Shown in pieces: positions 36,471 through 49,800 of a stretch of DNA of 64,000 nucleotides; position 1 is the first letter of the stretch, and the number at the start of each line of letters is the position of its first letter. The DNA comes from Trochalopteron elliotii (lineage: Eukaryota; Chordata; Aves; Passeriformes; Leiothrichidae), in contig JANPWX010000247.1 of assembly GCA_024734555.1 (NCBI GenBank), positions 1,369,239 to 1,433,238 on the forward strand. The letters are read 5' to 3'. Under the pieces are notes generated by a model. That model was not told the origin of the DNA. It made no database searches and saw only the letters and a list, made by a program, of their open reading frames with translations. The translations under genes and the position numbers were made by a program.

Positions 36471-39371
36471 TACCAATAACATCACTGAAGTGCTAACAGC
36501 TGCTCGGCTCCAGCAAGTGTGGCCCCTTAGTGGAGTTTTCCAGAAGAAGGGCTAAGTGTATCAGAAGCACATTACTGCTGATAATAGTAATTAGTTCAGT
36601 AGAGCTCAAAATGTTTTGTAAAATATTATTATCTTGATTTTGCTACTCTGCAAACCGTGGCAGAGAAACAGCCTCCTTGGCTCAGAGGAGTCGCTGCTGT
36701 CTGTGGGGATGGCCCTGGCTCTGGTGCAGGGCTGCTGCCCTCTCCTTGGACCATATTGCTGTCTCCAGCTGAGTATAGAAATCTAAGGGATGTGCCTTCT
36801 CTATCTCTGCCTTCATTTTCACCAGCGTTAGCAAAGAGACTTTGGTAGATGGAGGAGTGCACTGATGTGGAAGTAGATTTGGGTGTTAGATTTTTGAAAA
36901 GCCATTGTTAAGCTGAAAAAGGAAACCACAAGCTATAAAGGTTGACAAAGCTCCTCTGTAAGGGACTCTTATTTTGCTGTGTATGTTTGTTTTCTCTTGC
37001 TTAGTAAAGGGATAAAGTGCAATCTAGGTTTCAGAGAGAGATGGCTGATTAATCTGTCTGCCAGGTACATATGGAAATAAATTAGCAAATGGTGCATCTG
37101 GGATTAGACTACAGCAGAGATGATAAATTATTGCCATCTTCCATGGCTGTATTACTGAAGCTTCACTGGGTTCCCAGTACTCAGTTACTTGCTATTCACA
37201 CAGTATTACCGTGGCTGTGGGACGGAAAGCCTCTGTATTTGATACAATTTTCTGTGATATGCTAGTTTGAGAACTGATCTGGCCAGACCCATAAGGATAT
37301 ACTGTATACTTAGATTAAGTGAAAGCAAAGAGATTTGATTTGGTTCTTCTGCTCTGCATGAAATTCTGCTGGTTGCTGAGTATAAGAATGCTCAGGAAGG
37401 AGAAAGGCAAGGACCTACAAGAGTTTTTTTCCAGTATTGGCAGTCACCCTCCACCCTTTATCCCAAATAGCAGAGTTATTTACCTATGCTAACACAAAGT
37501 TTTGAGGCCCTGGAAGAGAGCATTCGCTGGCCTGAACCTCTCCCACACTCCTGGCTTGACCCAGATGTTGTTCCAGATTGCATAATTCCATCTTATCTCT
37601 GAGATCAAGAGTGAAACACCACGAGGGCATGTGGTATTTGTATTGAATGCTGATGCAGACTTCTCAGCTATGTCTCTGTTTCTGCTGCATTTTTCATGTC
37701 TGTTTAAACTGATCTTTACTTGTTGGGCTGGCAGCTGAGACATACCAGCAATGCCTACAACAGGACATGCAAGTGGAGTAAATGTGACAGCAGACACGTG
37801 GTGTACTGCCTTTATGGAGGAAGAAAGGGTCATGCAGAAGTTCTCATCAAGTTTGTGCCATGTAACAGCTGTGGCACAGAGGTGCCACACCAGGCACACC
37901 AGGGAGCTGTGGGAGTGGTGGCAGCATTGCTGGAAAAGCTGCAGCTGGGCTTTTCACAGGAGCTTGCAGCCTGGTGTGGAGACCTGGTGTCTCCAGGTCA
38001 ACCTGCATGGGCCTTCTAGGTCTCTCAAAACCAGTGATTGGGCGGGGGGGCTGTGCTGGGGACTGCTCCTGCAGGCTGGCTCTGGGGCACAGGGGGGAGA
38101 TGAGCAGGACAGGATTCTCGGAGAGCTGCTGGGTGCTGGTTGTCATTCAGCTCCCACCTGTGGCACTGGAGAGTGGACGCTAGCCTGGCTCAGGGCACAG
38201 ACAGCCTGTGCTGCACCTGTCTGCTGCACCCTCAGGCTGGGCAAGGTGAAGTGCTGGGCTGGAGGGGCAGCTACAGGGTGACTGTGGCTGCTGGTTTTCT
38301 TCTCCAGTCACTCCTTGTGGTCTGTGAGTCAAACACAATTAGGGTGTGTGTGTTTGTAATTGAGTAAGGCTAACGAGAACACTGCCTTTCCTTACAAGAT
38401 GCATGGGTGGGTGCCGAGCTGTAAATTTGAGCTAGCAAGGACTCTGAGAGCTCTGTTCAATTAATCCAAACACAGAAATGTTTACTAGAAATAGATTTAT
38501 TTTCCAGTGACTTCATTTGCAAATTTTGGTTAACAACAGTTTACTCCCAATACAATCATGTCAAGCAGCAAGTGGGACTTACTGTTGTTCCTGGCCTTTC
38601 CCACAAAGTGTTTTGGGCAGAATGTGGAGTGAGTCAAAGGAAGCACTGGCTGATGGATGAACAGATTGCAGCACAGCCATCTATCCTATTGCGCACTTCC
38701 AGGGAAACCCCAGCAAATTAGATGTGCGGTTTTTAACTACACAGAGAAAACTAAAGAAATTACATTATGAATGAAAAATTAGGTGGAAATGTCTACTGTC
38801 TCATAAACAATTCAGGAATAACTCCCTCTAAAATATTCGGGTTTATGCACACATTTAATTTGTGCTCTGGGAGCAAAATAAAGTTGCTAAGATAAAACAG
38901 TCTAATAATGATTTATGTAAATTTATTTGAACAAAGCAATGATGTAGTTGCCTATAGTAAATAGTTTGGAATATGAAATGGTATTTATGAACTGCTTCTC
39001 TCTGACTACAATAGATGATAGGGGAAGGTACATGAAGAAAACATAATTTTACATTCAGAAGGGACTCTGATGCCGTGTCTAGTGAGCAGGAGAGCCAGTC
39101 GAACAGATTGCTGAGTGTCTGATAAAATAATCTCTAGCTTGATTCTTCCTAGGCTATTTATAGCACGTGTTTAATTTAAAATTTAGGTATGTGCTGCAGA
39201 TGACCCTAACAATCATACCAGGGCCATCTATGATAATACAAATTGTTTGCCTCACATCACACATATGCCAAAATCTCAAGTTGCTTTGCACACAGAAAAT
39301 CAGGCTCTGTATCCTCAAAATATGGCTGAAAATAGGAAAACAATTGTAGTCCCCAGCTGCTACGGGCATAT
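36471..39371. other. Unique non-coding DNA
   Basis: No gene is recognised. At 37489-38281 long frames run on both strands: 136 codons minus, and 99 and 176 codons plus. None shows a known domain. The interval 38700-38990 is AT-rich and free of repeats, again of the type often conserved. Confidence 0.45.
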
Positions 39372-39433
39372 GGGGCCAAATTTATCCCATCTGTTGAAGG
39401 TTATGGAGTTCCGCCAGGGATGACTTTGATCCC
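39372..39433. mobile_element. Ancient palindromic MITE-like relic
   Basis: GGGGCCAAATTTATCCC (39372-39388) and GGGATGACTTTGATCCC (39417-39433) form terminal inverted arms that match at 13 of 17 positions. Between them lies GTTGAAGGTTATGGAGTTCC. The arms and a GAAGTCAATGGAGT-like centre recur at 43763-43832. Repeats with this palindromic design and these words are widespread in reptiles and birds, and resemble a non-autonomous DNA transposon. I cannot name the family with certainty. Confidence 0.6.
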
Positions 39434-41150
39434 GTATGTCTAGCAAAGTGGAACCAATATGTCAATATAAGACATCTTGCTGCTTCTGATGTTCTCCCAA
39501 TAAAACATCATCATTCAAAGTGGTGTGAATTTCCCAAGTGCCCAAGTCACAAACACAGTCATGGGGGATATTTCAGAAGTGCTCTGATTCTTGCTGTGTT
39601 GATGTTAAAGCAGTGAACAGCAGATTGGCTTTTTCCTCAATGAGGGCCTGAGCCTTGGAGCTGCTGCTGTGAGTGTGTGTTGGCCCAAGGCACAAGAAAC
39701 CAAGGGCCATTTGAAACATTTTTAGCACAACACTGCAGAACAGAAGGCTGTTTCTGCATTCAGATATTGCAAAGCACATTTCACTTGAAAAGCTTTTTTC
39801 AAATCAGGAATGATAATGCCCTGTAGAAATAATGCGGTTGTTCACTGTATTTGTTTTGGCATACCAGGGCATCTCTAGATACCTGGCAATGGACAGAGCC
39901 ACAAAGTCTGCATTTGGCTTCAGCCATCTACAAGTTTAAGAGGCCTGTGAATCCCTTGCTTTGAACAGGGCTAATTTCCTAGTCCCCACAAGCTACTCTC
40001 TTGGGGTCTAGAAGGATTTAACTGAGATGATGCTTGTCATTTGACTGGGGTTCTGGTGACAGTTTTTGCAGTTAAGTTCCTCTTGGTTTATTCTGGACAA
40101 GTTCTAAGTGTCATGTGTAGGAAAGCTATGTCTTCTGCTTAGGACTTCACTGGTGGCAACAGGATGGTCTTTCCAGCACCAGGCTCTTGTGTTAAAGGCA
40201 GTAATGAACAGAAAGTGACTCTCTTTGGTCTCATGCTTACAGTAAGGCTGTTCTTTTGGGCCCTTTGTGCATATCTGAGCAAGATTGGGAAAATCATGTA
40301 AGTGCTGGCAATAAGATACCTGCAAATTAGAATCTCTGACCGAGCTGGTGTTTATTTTCAGCAATGCTACATTGGACTCTGTGAAAGGCAGATCTTGATA
40401 AACACTGTTCCTTAGCATAGCTGACAAAATTTTGCATAAAATTATCCTGGGAGATGATTGTAGAGTTTAAACTGTGACTGCAGACATTTATAATCAAATT
40501 ACTTTGCCCCTATTCAATATATAGTGCCTTATAAAGAGGACTTTGAATGGCTGTGGACAGAGCCACTTCAGTCTCTGTTCAGAAAGCACATAGGCACTGT
40601 TATCCTCGAGTGAAGAGGTATGAAAGTACAGTGGACTTGCCCCACAAGCAGCAAATTGAAGATCATCTATTTTGCTCTATTTATTCCTTTGTGATCACTC
40701 TCTTCTCCCTGGGGCTTTCTCATCTGCACAGTCTGCATTACTTATGGACTGCTAAGCCAAATCTCCAAAGACATCTGAGAAAACCTGACAGGTTCAGTTT
40801 CAAATTTCGATCTGTGTTTCCCTCCAAATCAGAATTAGCTGCTAGAAATTGGGGTTTAGGCATATGTGCCTTGTATTTGGCTCTTTGGGAAGTCATTCCT
40901 TTGCTGCAGCAGATGAAAATCAGGGAGATCACCAGATCATTTGCTGAGGTGGCATATCTTCCTCCATAAATATGTGGTTAATTTTAATAGCTCAACTATT
41001 TAATGTGCCAGGTTATAGCTAACACTGTCTATTACTTATAATGAGCTAAACTGGGACATCTCTGTCACTTGAAGGTGCTACAGCTGAAAGGAGGGTTTCA
41101 TAAGAAGCTCTTGATCTGTCAGTGGCGACCACAGCTCTCACATCTTCAGC
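39434..41150. other. Unique non-coding DNA
   Basis: No gene is recognised. The plus-strand frame 40547-40969 (140 codons) and minus-strand frame 40427-40104 (107 codons) carry no known motif. Confidence 0.45.
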
Positions 41151-41800
41151 TGAGATAAAAGCACTGTTTGCTTAACAGGATTGAATTTTCCTCAAAGAAG
41201 TAATTGAAACAATAGGAGAATCACCCAAACCTGTGCCAGACATTAGCAGATGAGCTGGTTTAAAATCGATCCATTTGGAAAAGAAATAATGTGCAGATTG
41301 GTCAAGGTAATGATGGTATCGGATGATAAAATGGACGCAGGGGTGGAGAAAGCTTGTGAGGGATATAGTGTCACCTAAAAGCTTTGCAGAAGTGCTTTTA
41401 TTACCCTGAATCAGCTTGGTTTTGCACTGACACTTAGCTGTTTGCAAAGAATTATACCTGCTTCTGAGATAAATACATCTGACAGTGAACTCTTAACCCC
41501 TCTTTTTCAGGCCCCTTCTGGGCAGTGGCCGTGGAGGTCGAGATCCTTCAATTTTTCCAAATACGGAGTTAGAGAAAATGGGGTGCAAAACTATGGTACA
41601 TAATTTACTAGTGAGCAGAACACTTCAGGAAAATTAGAGTCATTATTGAATGTAATGAAACCTGACAAATTAGAGTTTCATAGGCCCTCCCTGAGATTAG
41701 CATGATCCATTAAACATGCTCTCTGACTGCTAAATGGTGTTGTCCCATTTCCCCATAAGAACTTGAGAAAATCTAAGGTAACTCTGGCTAACAGCTGATT
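41151..41800. other. Repeat-free AT-rich interval with a candidate terminal exon
   Basis: The sequence is free of recognisable repeats and low in CpG. A strong pyrimidine tract (ACCCCTCTTTTTCAG) ends in AG at 41509-41510. From 41511 two plus-strand frames stay open past 41590; one reads PLLGSGRGGRDPSIFP and runs to a TAG near 41636. This could be the last coding exon of an unrecognised transcript, or chance. No known domain is visible. Confidence 0.2.
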
Positions 41801-42392
41801 GAAAGCACCCAATCAAGAGCTCCTTAAAGTAAGAGGAGAAATTATCCTGATTAACATTATTTCCAAGAAGGTAGTCTCTAAGTAGGCTGCAAATTGTGTT
41901 AGAAGCATTTGGGTATTGCAGGGAAGGCTGAATTTGACACTGAAGTGGCCACAAAGTAATGTACGAAGTGGAGTGATCAAGGGAAGAACATTTTGTTGAT
42001 TGTGGTGGGAAAATTGAATTACTCTCAGTTGCATAGCTATTCAGAATATGTACATTAAAGTGAGTGATACACAGTTTAAAAGAAGAGCAAGCAAATACAA
42101 AGAGCAGAAAAAGCCCCTTTCACAAATCCTCTTGCCTCATTATTTATGTCTTAAGATTGTTTTCACAGGGCTGGTCATGAATGCCTTATCCATTATCCTA
42201 AGACATCCTAGTGATGCAAACTAAATCAATACAATAGTATTCCTTAAAATAATTGCTTTTTCCTTGACTGATTTGACATTAAAAGCAACCTTTAAATGAC
42301 AGCCATTAGCATGTGATATCTGGTCACTGGTACTGACTGAGCTGCATGAGACAAATGGTGAAGGGTCTGTGTGATAGAGTTGGTACTGAATT

Positions 42393-42611
42393 TCATAACA
42401 AGCCTTCAGACTGAGAGTCACTGACAGAGTGCGTAAGTTGCCATTTTATCTGGGATAGAGGGTCTTTATCTTGTGGAAGAGGTATCACATGGATATTCTC
42501 TAGTGCCTGGTGCTTCAGGGACCGCTTAAACTTCCCTAAGAAGAGGAAGTAGTTGAGCACTGTGGCTGTTGTTGAGCACAGTAATATTCCAGCCCAAATT
42601 AGCCTCTCCAT
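42393..42611 (-). CDS. Candidate 72-aa single-pass membrane micropeptide
   Basis: The frame starts at a true ATG (42611-42609, context TTACCAATGG, G at +4) and stops at TGA. Residues 1-4 are polar or charged, residues 5-26 (IWAGILLC to YFLFLG) form a hydrophobic segment long enough to span a membrane, and residues 27-34 (KFKRSLKH) are basic. The last 38 residues are polar with a VIPLPQDKDPL stretch and a serine-rich end (SVSDSQSEG). By the positive-inside rule the carboxy end would face the cytosol. Codon use is mixed and not repeat-derived. A TATATAA word on the minus strand lies at about 42652-42658, some 45 bases upstream. I recognise no family; the frame could be an unannotated small membrane protein, one exon of a larger gene, or chance. 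No polyadenylation signal or intron boundary has been established. Confidence 0.28.
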   Translation of the reverse strand: MERLIWAGILLCSTTATVLNYFLFLGKFKRSLKHQALENIHVIPLPQDKDPLSQIKWQLTHSVSDSQSEGLL

Positions 42612-42659
42612 TGGTAAAATGTCTCAAAATCCAAATCCCACATCTAAAAATGTTATATA

Positions 42660-43750
42660 GCATATGTGTGCTGGAGTGATGAATCTGCAGTTTAGTTTAA
42701 CGTGTTCCATGTCTTGGTCAAACCCATCACCCATCCCACATCCCAGTTTGGGTGGTCCTGCATACTGCCAGGCACAGTCCATAGTGTCTTTCAGAAGCTT
42801 GCAGTGCAGTGAGGCATGACACTGAAATGCAATAAAAATTAAAACCTGGAATAATGGCAGGCATTAATAGATATTTGTGATGTTTCTGCGCCAAGTATTT
42901 AAGTGAAATGCTAAATGGCAAGTTAAAAGAGCCACATGACTACAGTTTAACGGTAAGAGCAATCTAGTATGATAATGTCATCTCATTTCATAACATCCTC
43001 AAAGCTGACCAAAGCTGATCTAGAAGATTGATTTGTGGTATTTTTCCAGGATCACTTATTAAAAATGGCTCAGCTAGTAGTGCTTTGGGTGGTATTTCAG
43101 CCAGAGCAGTGGGTACAGGTACAGTGTTAAAGTGCCATCATGGCATGTAAAGAAGAATAGAAGGAAGAAGCTTTGAAAGGTTGGAAAGGAAAACAATCAC
43201 TTGAAATACAAATAAGATTCCTGTAATCTTACCTCTGCCTAGAAGGAGTCTATCAGCATGGCTGATGTGGTGCAGAGCAAAACATGATGAATGTGGACAT
43301 GGTCCCAGAGAAGTTAAGTTTATTCCCTCATAATCTAACTGCTTGTAAACATTTATAGTGCCCATCCCTGTAATATCTGAGCTCTGTTTGACAGTGCTGT
43401 TCAGGACCGGCAGCTCATGCCTGCTGTCAAGAGGAGATCTTTAAGGAAGATCTCTGTTGGTTATGATGTAGCTTATACATAAAAATATTTATGGTAGCTG
43501 CTTACATGTATCCTCTTCTAAAAGATAAAGCACTTGAGTGCAGGCTGAATGCCTGCTACCTTCTCATCTCACTGATGTTCGTTATAAACCAAGACAAGTT
43601 TTTTAAAAGCTATTCAGATGTTTTGTGCCGTAACTTTCTCTAGTAGATATATTCCTATTGATTGCACTGAAACACACAGAGTAGAAGAGAACAGATCAAT
43701 TGAAAAGTAAAGTTAAGACAGCAAGCACACTTCTTTTCCACTTACAGTAA
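42660..43750. other. Unique non-coding DNA
   Basis: Nothing beyond short chance frames is seen. The sequence is AT-rich, without simple repeats. Confidence 0.5.
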
Positions 43751-43762
43751 TGGAGGCAGTTA

Positions 43763-43832
43763 GGGCTGGATCTATCCCAGGTGTAATGCTGCCGAAGTCA
43801 ATGGAGTACTACCAGCAATGAATTTGGCTCCC
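43763..43832. mobile_element. Ancient palindromic MITE-like relic, second copy
   Basis: The copy starts with GGGCTGGATCTATCCC, has the core GAAGTCAATGGAGT and ends with GAATTTGGCTCCC, whose reverse complement resembles the start. It shares its plan with 39372-39433 but is independently decayed. Confidence 0.6.
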
Positions 43833-46800
43833 AGTGTTTTGTTTTGACCTTTTCAGAAGGTTGCTCTGCAGGAGTGAAACTATTAAATACAGCCAGTGAT
43901 ACCTTAAGTCAAAATATAGAAAAGGCAAAGCTAGTGTGCATAGCACCTTTTTCATTAAGGAAGAGGGCTGACTTTTATAGAGTAAGGGCAAAAGAATTGA
44001 TTCCAGATAAGTGCTAAAGTTAGTCTCAGGTTTCCCTGGTGAATAACAATCCCAAGTTAGCCTGAGACTTGAATAGCTCTGCATTTGTACATGGCTGTCT
44101 GGAAGGGGCTGCATTGTCTTTCTGTACACCTGTGCATCAGAATGGGTTTGAGTTGGATATCAGAGCCTGCAGAGACACTGTTCATCTACTCACCAATGAT
44201 CCATGTAAACCAGAAGAACATACTTCTTCATTCAAGTTCAAGGGTCCTGACATTGCCTGGCAGTGCTCACTGTGAAGATGTTTATTAGCAGGTATGCTTG
44301 GATTTCAGTAGACACCACAGGTTCTTCACACACTGCAATCATCTTGGGAAGGCAGGGGCTAGTGCTGTGACTTTGGAGTACTTGCCATTTCAAACCTTTG
44401 TTTTATGTCTTTGGTGCACTAATCTAGGCTAAGAGAGAGCAGCATGTTCTATGGCAGCTGACAGGCAGCAGTGCAACTGAGAATGGGCCCTCCTACTGCA
44501 TTGCCCTCTACTGAAATTTCCAGTGTTGTCTGAGAGCAACAACAGTGAGCCCTGTCCACAGGGACGGAGGCTTTGCTAACAAGGATGGAGATGGAAAAGC
44601 TCTGGCTCCTCCTCAGACAGTTAAATTAGTAAGGATGGCAGAAGTCCACAGTGGGGTATCAGGGGCATGCTCCAGGAAGTCCCTTTGCTGCAGTGGGATC
44701 AGGGCAGCTGGAGCAAACACTGGTGCTCCTGCTGTGGAAGGGAGAGCTGTGGGAGAGGGTGCCCAGAGATGTGTCATACTGTCACACTGCCTTGTCCCAG
44801 AGGTGATGCTCAACAGCACTCCTGGGGTGGCTGGCTGTGTGCTCCTACCCCTCTTCTCATAACTCCTTCTCTTTGTCTTTTCTCATATCCAGACCTCCCC
44901 TGCTCTTTCCTTTTATGGCCCCTTCCCTCCTCCTGTCCTTCCCAACAAAGCTCCTCCCCAGCTGAGCTTAAGCCACCAATGGCACTAAACCGACATGTCC
45001 AGCATGTCAGTCTGCCCTAACATGGGCTGTGGGCTTTTTGGGGGCAGGGTCTGATCCCACATTACCTGGCTCAGCTGGACCAAGGCCTCCCCTTCCCCTT
45101 AGCTACTTGTACAGTAAATGAACTGATTTGCAACAAGTTCTAATTTTGCTGGTGGAACAGGGAGGAGGAAGGAGTAAGTAGGTCTAATGATTCCTTGAGC
45201 ATTTGGACCTACTCATCCTTCCTGCACATGCATGTGTGGTGAGAGGATTTCAACACAGACAACTCTGAGTAAGACCATTCACATTGATGGGAAGTTTTTA
45301 GACAAATACAGTCTCAGTATCCTCATTTGCCCTATTTCTTGCACCTTGTAATTTCTCCACTAGGTGAGGTTTGAGTCCCTGTCCCAGCAGAGGTTTCCAA
45401 GCAGGAGACCATGAAGTAGTCTCCTGCAGCAAGGGCTTCCTTACTTTTGTAGTCTACAGCACTATGTTTACTAGTTTCTTCTAAAGTGTTATCATAAATA
45501 ATTAAAGCTAAACTGTGCTTGTTAAATAAATGAGGAATGCACATGTTCAGATGCATTATCTATGTTTTAATTGCACTCATTTGTTGATGCTGTCCTTGGG
45601 TAAGGAGGTAGGAGCCTTCTGCCTGAATGAAGGGCTTGGGAGCTGCAGGATCTGGGCTGAAGGACTGGACCCTCATTTTGTTTGCCCCAGAATTTTTAAA
45701 ATTAGCATAGTGGTGAACATCATCCAGTGCAGGAGATGATGTTCTTGGAGACAGATGCCATCCTTCTGCTATGGGCTTTAAAAGCGTGGAGAAACTACTT
45801 CCTGGGGTGAAATTTTTACAGAGGTGGTTTCTTACATCTGGGCTGCTGTTTAGGATGTGCAGGACAACCAGGTGAATCCCAGTGTCTGTCATGTTTGCAA
45901 CTACATGTGTTCATGCTGAGGACCTTGCAGCGGGCACTGCCCACACCTGCCCCCCACAGCCTGCCTAGGGCTGGGCTGCCCCCAGGGCTCCCTGACGTGT
46001 TCCCTGTGCTGCTTCCTGCACCAAGGGCTCTGGTTGTTTTATTTCCTCCTGTGATCTTCTCACGTGCTGTTAGTCCTGCTGTGCCTATGTGACACACACA
46101 CGCCAGTGCCTGTGCTGTGTGACCCAGCAGGCCCCAGTCTGCACACACTGAGCCCTGCAGGGTTCACTCATCTCTGGGCTTGTAGCATCCCTCCCTTGCA
46201 GAAAGCCATCCAACTTCATCTTGGAACTGGTTTTAAAACTAATTGCTGCACAGAGTCTCACAGCTGTCCTGATTAGTGATTTGAAACTTCTGGACTTAGT
46301 AACTCCATCTTCATTAGGAAGATCTGTTTTTATAATAATTGTCTCTAAAGAGGGCCTGGGGGATTATTAAGAGATGGCGTTCATTATCAGTAAAAATACC
46401 ATGAAGAAGTTTCATAGACAAATGTTGATGTCTTGGATGATATAGATTTTCTTCTGCAAGGAAACAGTTTTATCTAAAAAACATAATTATCTTAATAATT
46501 ATCTTGACAACTAAATGGGATTTTGAGGCTTGGTCAGGGTTTTCTAGGTGGTTGACACCTGCAGTGCTGAGCAGCTGGGACAGGTAAGGCTAGTTATTTG
46601 GGGAAAAAGCCTGAACACAAACCAACAGAAAAATGGGTGTGGAGGGAGAGTAGTAGTAGTGTCACTGGTAAGGAGGGGCTTTGGTGGAATCTGACATTTA
46701 GAAAGCAGGCTAAGTTGGAGAGGAATGAACTCAGGCTGCAGACACCAACTTTGGAGCTTGAGGGCTAAATGCTAGTAGAAGATGGCAGGTGGAGAAGAAA

Positions 46801-49800
46801 GGATTTTTGTTTTATTTATTTTTTGTTTTGTTAATTTAACTCTAGGAGGTTAAAAGGGGATCTAGTAGCTACAAGATCTGCTGGACAGTGTGATGGATCA
46901 GTAACCAGCAAGAGAGCTTGCTGGTGGGAGGTGAAGGTGCAGTAAGGCTGCCCTGGAAGAGATGGACAGAGCAAGGTGATGAGCAAAAGGTGTGGGTTGC
47001 TTGCTGAATTTCTGGAGGGTTTTAATTACAGAAGGTGAAGTGAATATCAAAAGCATTTGGTGCATATCAGAAGCAAGAACAATACACTGATAAAAGGCAG
47101 CTGTAAGATCAGTCAGATGTCTGTATCTATGGTCATTAAAGGAATGTAGGTATCCTTAAGATACTTCCCCACAGCATCTATACTGTGTTTTATTAAAAGA
47201 CTTTTGTCTTTAGAGAGTAATAATAGAACAAGAGGGAATGAATTGATTTGCTCTTTTTTTCTGTACCTCAGCTTTGCCTTCTTGATGTTTATTTTGATTA
47301 TTGTGGCTTCTGAGGCATTTTTAATTAGTATTTTTTTCTTAAACAGAGTGCCTGTGAATGGTTCAGAATCTCATGTCCGAGGCTGCAGAAAATACTATTT
47401 TACTGAGAAGGAATGGGAAAGTGAATTTTCTCTGAGGAGATATTTTTTTGAATTATTGTTTGTATCTGCATCTAGAAGAAAGGAAATTATTATTTCTTAT
47501 GGCAGCTGAGAGGTGGTCATGAGGAAAAGGAAGTCATTATTAATTAATCATCAATTATTATTTTAATATTTATGTAGCACTGTGTGACTGGTGGCCCACA
47601 GGGATGGCGGATCATCTCTCTGCCTGAGGAGCCTACATTCTAAATTTAGCCATGGTGATGGCTGCTCATGGCAGATGATGTGTTTTCATCATTCCCTGCT
47701 CTGCCTCAGCTTTTCAGTTGAATCCCATTTTAATTCCCCATCCCCGATAGAGGGGAGCCTGCACTAAGCAGGAATGGTGAGATCAGAGTCTAAAAGAGTA
47801 CAATCAATGCAGTAAACAGAGAGGCAGGATTAGAGGTCTGATCTCAGAGTTACATCTTGCAATCCTTACCCAGAATTGCAATAATGTAAATAAAATCTTT
47901 CCAAGAATAAAGAGTGCAGGATTTGGTGCCAATTTGGAAAGACCTGCTCTTTCTGGGCCCTCAGACTGATGTCCAAGTAAAGTTTTGGGGTTTTTTTCTT
48001 AAATTGACAGACTTAATGTTGAGACCTGGCCTCCATGGAACTGGTGGCAGCCATACTGGGATTTTTTCCTTACTGGTGTTTTCCTTGACCTTACCTCTTG
48101 CTGAAGTCCCATTCCTACTTCTGTACTTTGAAGCAGGTGTTTCTGGATGCTGTGCCTGTGCCTGTGCCTGATACTGCACTCCCCTGGCAGCAGTCAGTAG
48201 GGTAATAAACTCTGATAGCTGTATTCTGATAAAACCCATATATTTAGAGGCTAAGAATTAGATACATCACAAGGGTTGTATAGTATAAGGTGGCAGTTCT
48301 GCAAAGTGTCAAATTGGACTCTGTGATTCAAAGAATTCGTTTATGTGGCAGCCACTTGAAGTGGAGTGGATTTGAAAAAGCAACTGAAAATATGTAGTAC
48401 TGAGAGAAACCAGCATTTATGTAAAGTACCTGTCGTCTAAGTGTGGTGTAGTGGCTGGAACAGAAAATGGGAGGCAAACAGTCTAGGGTTTATTTTTCAC
48501 TCAAGCATATCTGTACCGAAGTCAAATTAATTGGAGCTAAATACAGAAGTCTCTCCTTATACAGGATTTTTGATCCATTTTCAGAACTCTCTTAGAGGTA
48601 TATGCTGTTTTGTTTTTCTAGAGGATGATCTAAAAGCATTGAAGGAAGTTGCTACATTTTGTATTAATGTATGCAAGATTTTTTCCATAAGCATGTGAGT
48701 TAGCATGGGATGTATGACTTCTATGCTGGGAGGGATAAATATGTGGAAATCTATAGCTATTGCCAGGTGCCAGTCTTAATCAGAAATCTGTTGGCTTCAC
48801 TGAAATTTTGCATAGATATTTTCCCCTGTCAGGTGACCTACTTAAATAGAAGAATACTGTATAATAGTCTTACAGATGTTTCTGGGCAGAGAGTCCTGTT
48901 CTGCAGAGTGGAAGTCCAGGACAAAAAGACAAGTTTTCATTTACCGGTACATTTTCATTCATTTAAATAAAAATTTGAATAAATGAAGTTTAAATATTTT
49001 GAATGTGACTTTTGCTTCATAAAAAAGATTCTTTAAAGAACCAAACCAAAACAATCTGATGTCTCCAGGGATATGCCTGCATAGTGTTCTGCAAAAGGTA
49101 TCCCAGTGAACTCCAGGGGAGTTCTGTTGAAGAAGTTCAGCCTTCTGGACAGTGAGTTTATCTTCAGGACATTGTTTATAGGATGTATCATGGTTTGACT
49201 GTCCCTACACTGTACTGTGCAGGGGGTAGCAGATACATCCTTAGAGATTATCACATGAGAGGATGTTGTGGTTCCCTTTTGTTTCAACTCGCTTCCAAGT
49301 CGAGATGGTTGCTCAAGTGTACTCCCAAGAGTGAGGCAAGAGACAGTCTAAGCATATGGGCAGTGGATTCTGCAGAGACATGATTTGACAGTGGTTTCAT
49401 CCCTCTGGGCTGGCTCAGGCCTCTCTTGCACTGAGTGTGCTCTCTGTCTGCACGGTGCTGGGCATGTTCCCTTTGGGGATCAGTACCTCATGGAAGTAGG
49501 ACCTAATCACCTAACCCAGTACTTGCAATGCACAGTCCTGAAATAATTCACAGAAAAAAGTTTATAACAGGGTGTGTTACTATCTTGTTCATCTGAGTAG
49601 AAATAAAAAGCAGAGCTATTGGAAAAGAGGGAGACACATTCTGGTTGCCTGTGTTGCCATCTCCTGCTGGCAGCAGAGCAGGATGGGCACAGGACTAAGA
49701 GTAACCACAGTTGGTTTGGCCATTCTGGTTTGTGTAATGGCCGAGGGCCATATACACCCAGGACCACGCTCATTTCCATGCAGGATGGGGCCCTAGGCAA

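Noticed and set aside
37489..38281. Overlapping long frames on both strands, with several cysteines in the plus-strand version
   Set aside because: The cysteine spacing fits no zinc-finger or disulfide family I know; GC-richer composition explains the open frames.
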